Positions 63,995-64,000 of a DNA stretch of 64,000 nt are shown in pieces. This DNA comes from SZUA-36 sp963749115 (GTDB taxonomy: Bacteria > Pseudomonadota > Gammaproteobacteria > Xanthomonadales > SZUA-36). The position numbers were made by a program, and so were the translations under genes. The DNA lies in assembly GCA_963749115.1 (NCBI GenBank), contig CAVVLP010000015.1:134326-198325 (forward strand). The letters run 5' to 3'. The notes below the pieces were generated by a model. That model saw only the letters and a program-made list of their open reading frames with translations, made no database searches and was not told where the DNA came from. Positions within the stretch are counted from its first letter, which is position 1; each line of letters begins with the position of its first letter.

Positions 63995-64000
63995 GGTCGC
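63977..64000 (+). repeat. Right terminal inverted repeat of the IS30-family element
   Basis: This 24-base end, closing CCGGTTGAGGTCGC, overlaps the last codons and stop of the transposase gene and is the inverted partner of 62775-62798. The true end of the element may lie beyond the window. Confidence 0.8.

Larger units (their letters stand above)
62775..64000 (+). mobile_element. IS30-family insertion sequence (right end at window edge)
   Basis: Terminal inverted repeats of 24 bases are visible: left at 62775-62798 (starting GCGACCTCAACCGG) and right at 63977-64000 (ending CCGGTTGAGGTCGC), matching in 22 of 24 positions. They bracket one transposase gene. Because the right end coincides with the window edge, the repeat may continue and no target duplication can be checked. 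Size is about 1.2 kb, typical of IS30. Confidence 0.88.

Noticed and set aside
1..64000. tRNA, rRNA or CRISPR array
   Set aside because: No cloverleaf with a CCA-adjacent acceptor, no rRNA-like block and no regularly spaced direct repeats were found by eye on either strand.

Overview
The window reads as a chromosomal segment of a free-living, probably marine gammaproteobacterium. Reasons: an E. coli-type thrABC operon with overlapping genes, gltBD, an OmpR-type two-component pair, a TonB receptor, Sec-exported and lipoprotein genes, MacB/FtsX-like exporters, the two-gene egtBD route to ergothioneine, and a TolB/TPR membrane protein of the sort common in uncultured marine gammaproteobacteria. 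No rRNA, tRNA, phage or CRISPR array was seen. The taxonomic guess is inference only.

Layout. 1-2668: thrA (3' end), thrB, thrC. 2.7-7.1 kb: terminators, two very small minus-strand genes, an AraC-type regulator, and an exported peptide translationally coupled to a glycosyltransferase with a PqqD-like N-terminus. 7.2-12.1 kb: YgjP-like metallopeptidase, histidine kinase and response regulator, a spondin-domain exported protein, structured repeat element A, and a DUF1579-like exported protein. 12.4-19.4 kb: gltB (four apparent frameshifts), gltD and a DUF4397 exported protein. 19.8-22 kb: a CarH/LitR-like B12 regulator, a conserved unknown protein and a Blc lipocalin, possibly a light-responsive group. 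22-26.4 kb: adaptor, ATPase and two permeases of one exporter. 26.5-36.4 kb: ACT regulator, membrane hydrolase, flavoprotein, PD40 protein, outer-membrane protein, ABC exporter and M20 peptidase. 36.6-36.8 kb: structured repeat element B. 36.9-41.4 kb: TonB receptor, egtB, egtD. 41.4-47 kb: CBS protein, MazG-type pyrophosphohydrolase, ArsR regulator with two near-identical operator-like sites, enoyl-CoA isomerase, DksA-like zinc-finger protein, histone H1-like protein, MESH1-type ppGpp hydrolase, and a quinone-oxidoreductase-like protein. 47-55.7 kb: membrane patatin, small gene, ComEC-like metallo-beta-lactamase protein, acid phosphatase, polyphosphate glucokinase, CLC transporter. 55.8-64 kb: accessory DNA with exported proteins, a TolB/TPR gene and a remnant of a paralogue, a small integron-type cassette array (barstar, CPCC protein, unknown gene) with attC-like sites, and an IS30-family element reaching the window edge.

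Two non-coding results stand out. One is a family of large, covarying stem-loop modules (one at 11.3 kb, two in inverted orientation at 36.6-36.8 kb). The other is the run of attC-like sites at 61.3-62.5 kb, with no integrase in view.

Caution: more than fifteen genes, including gltB, need single-base corrections to read through. Most are apparent one-base insertions and a few look like one-base losses. This pattern fits sequencing or assembly indels better than mass gene decay, so frameshifted genes are given here as whole loci.
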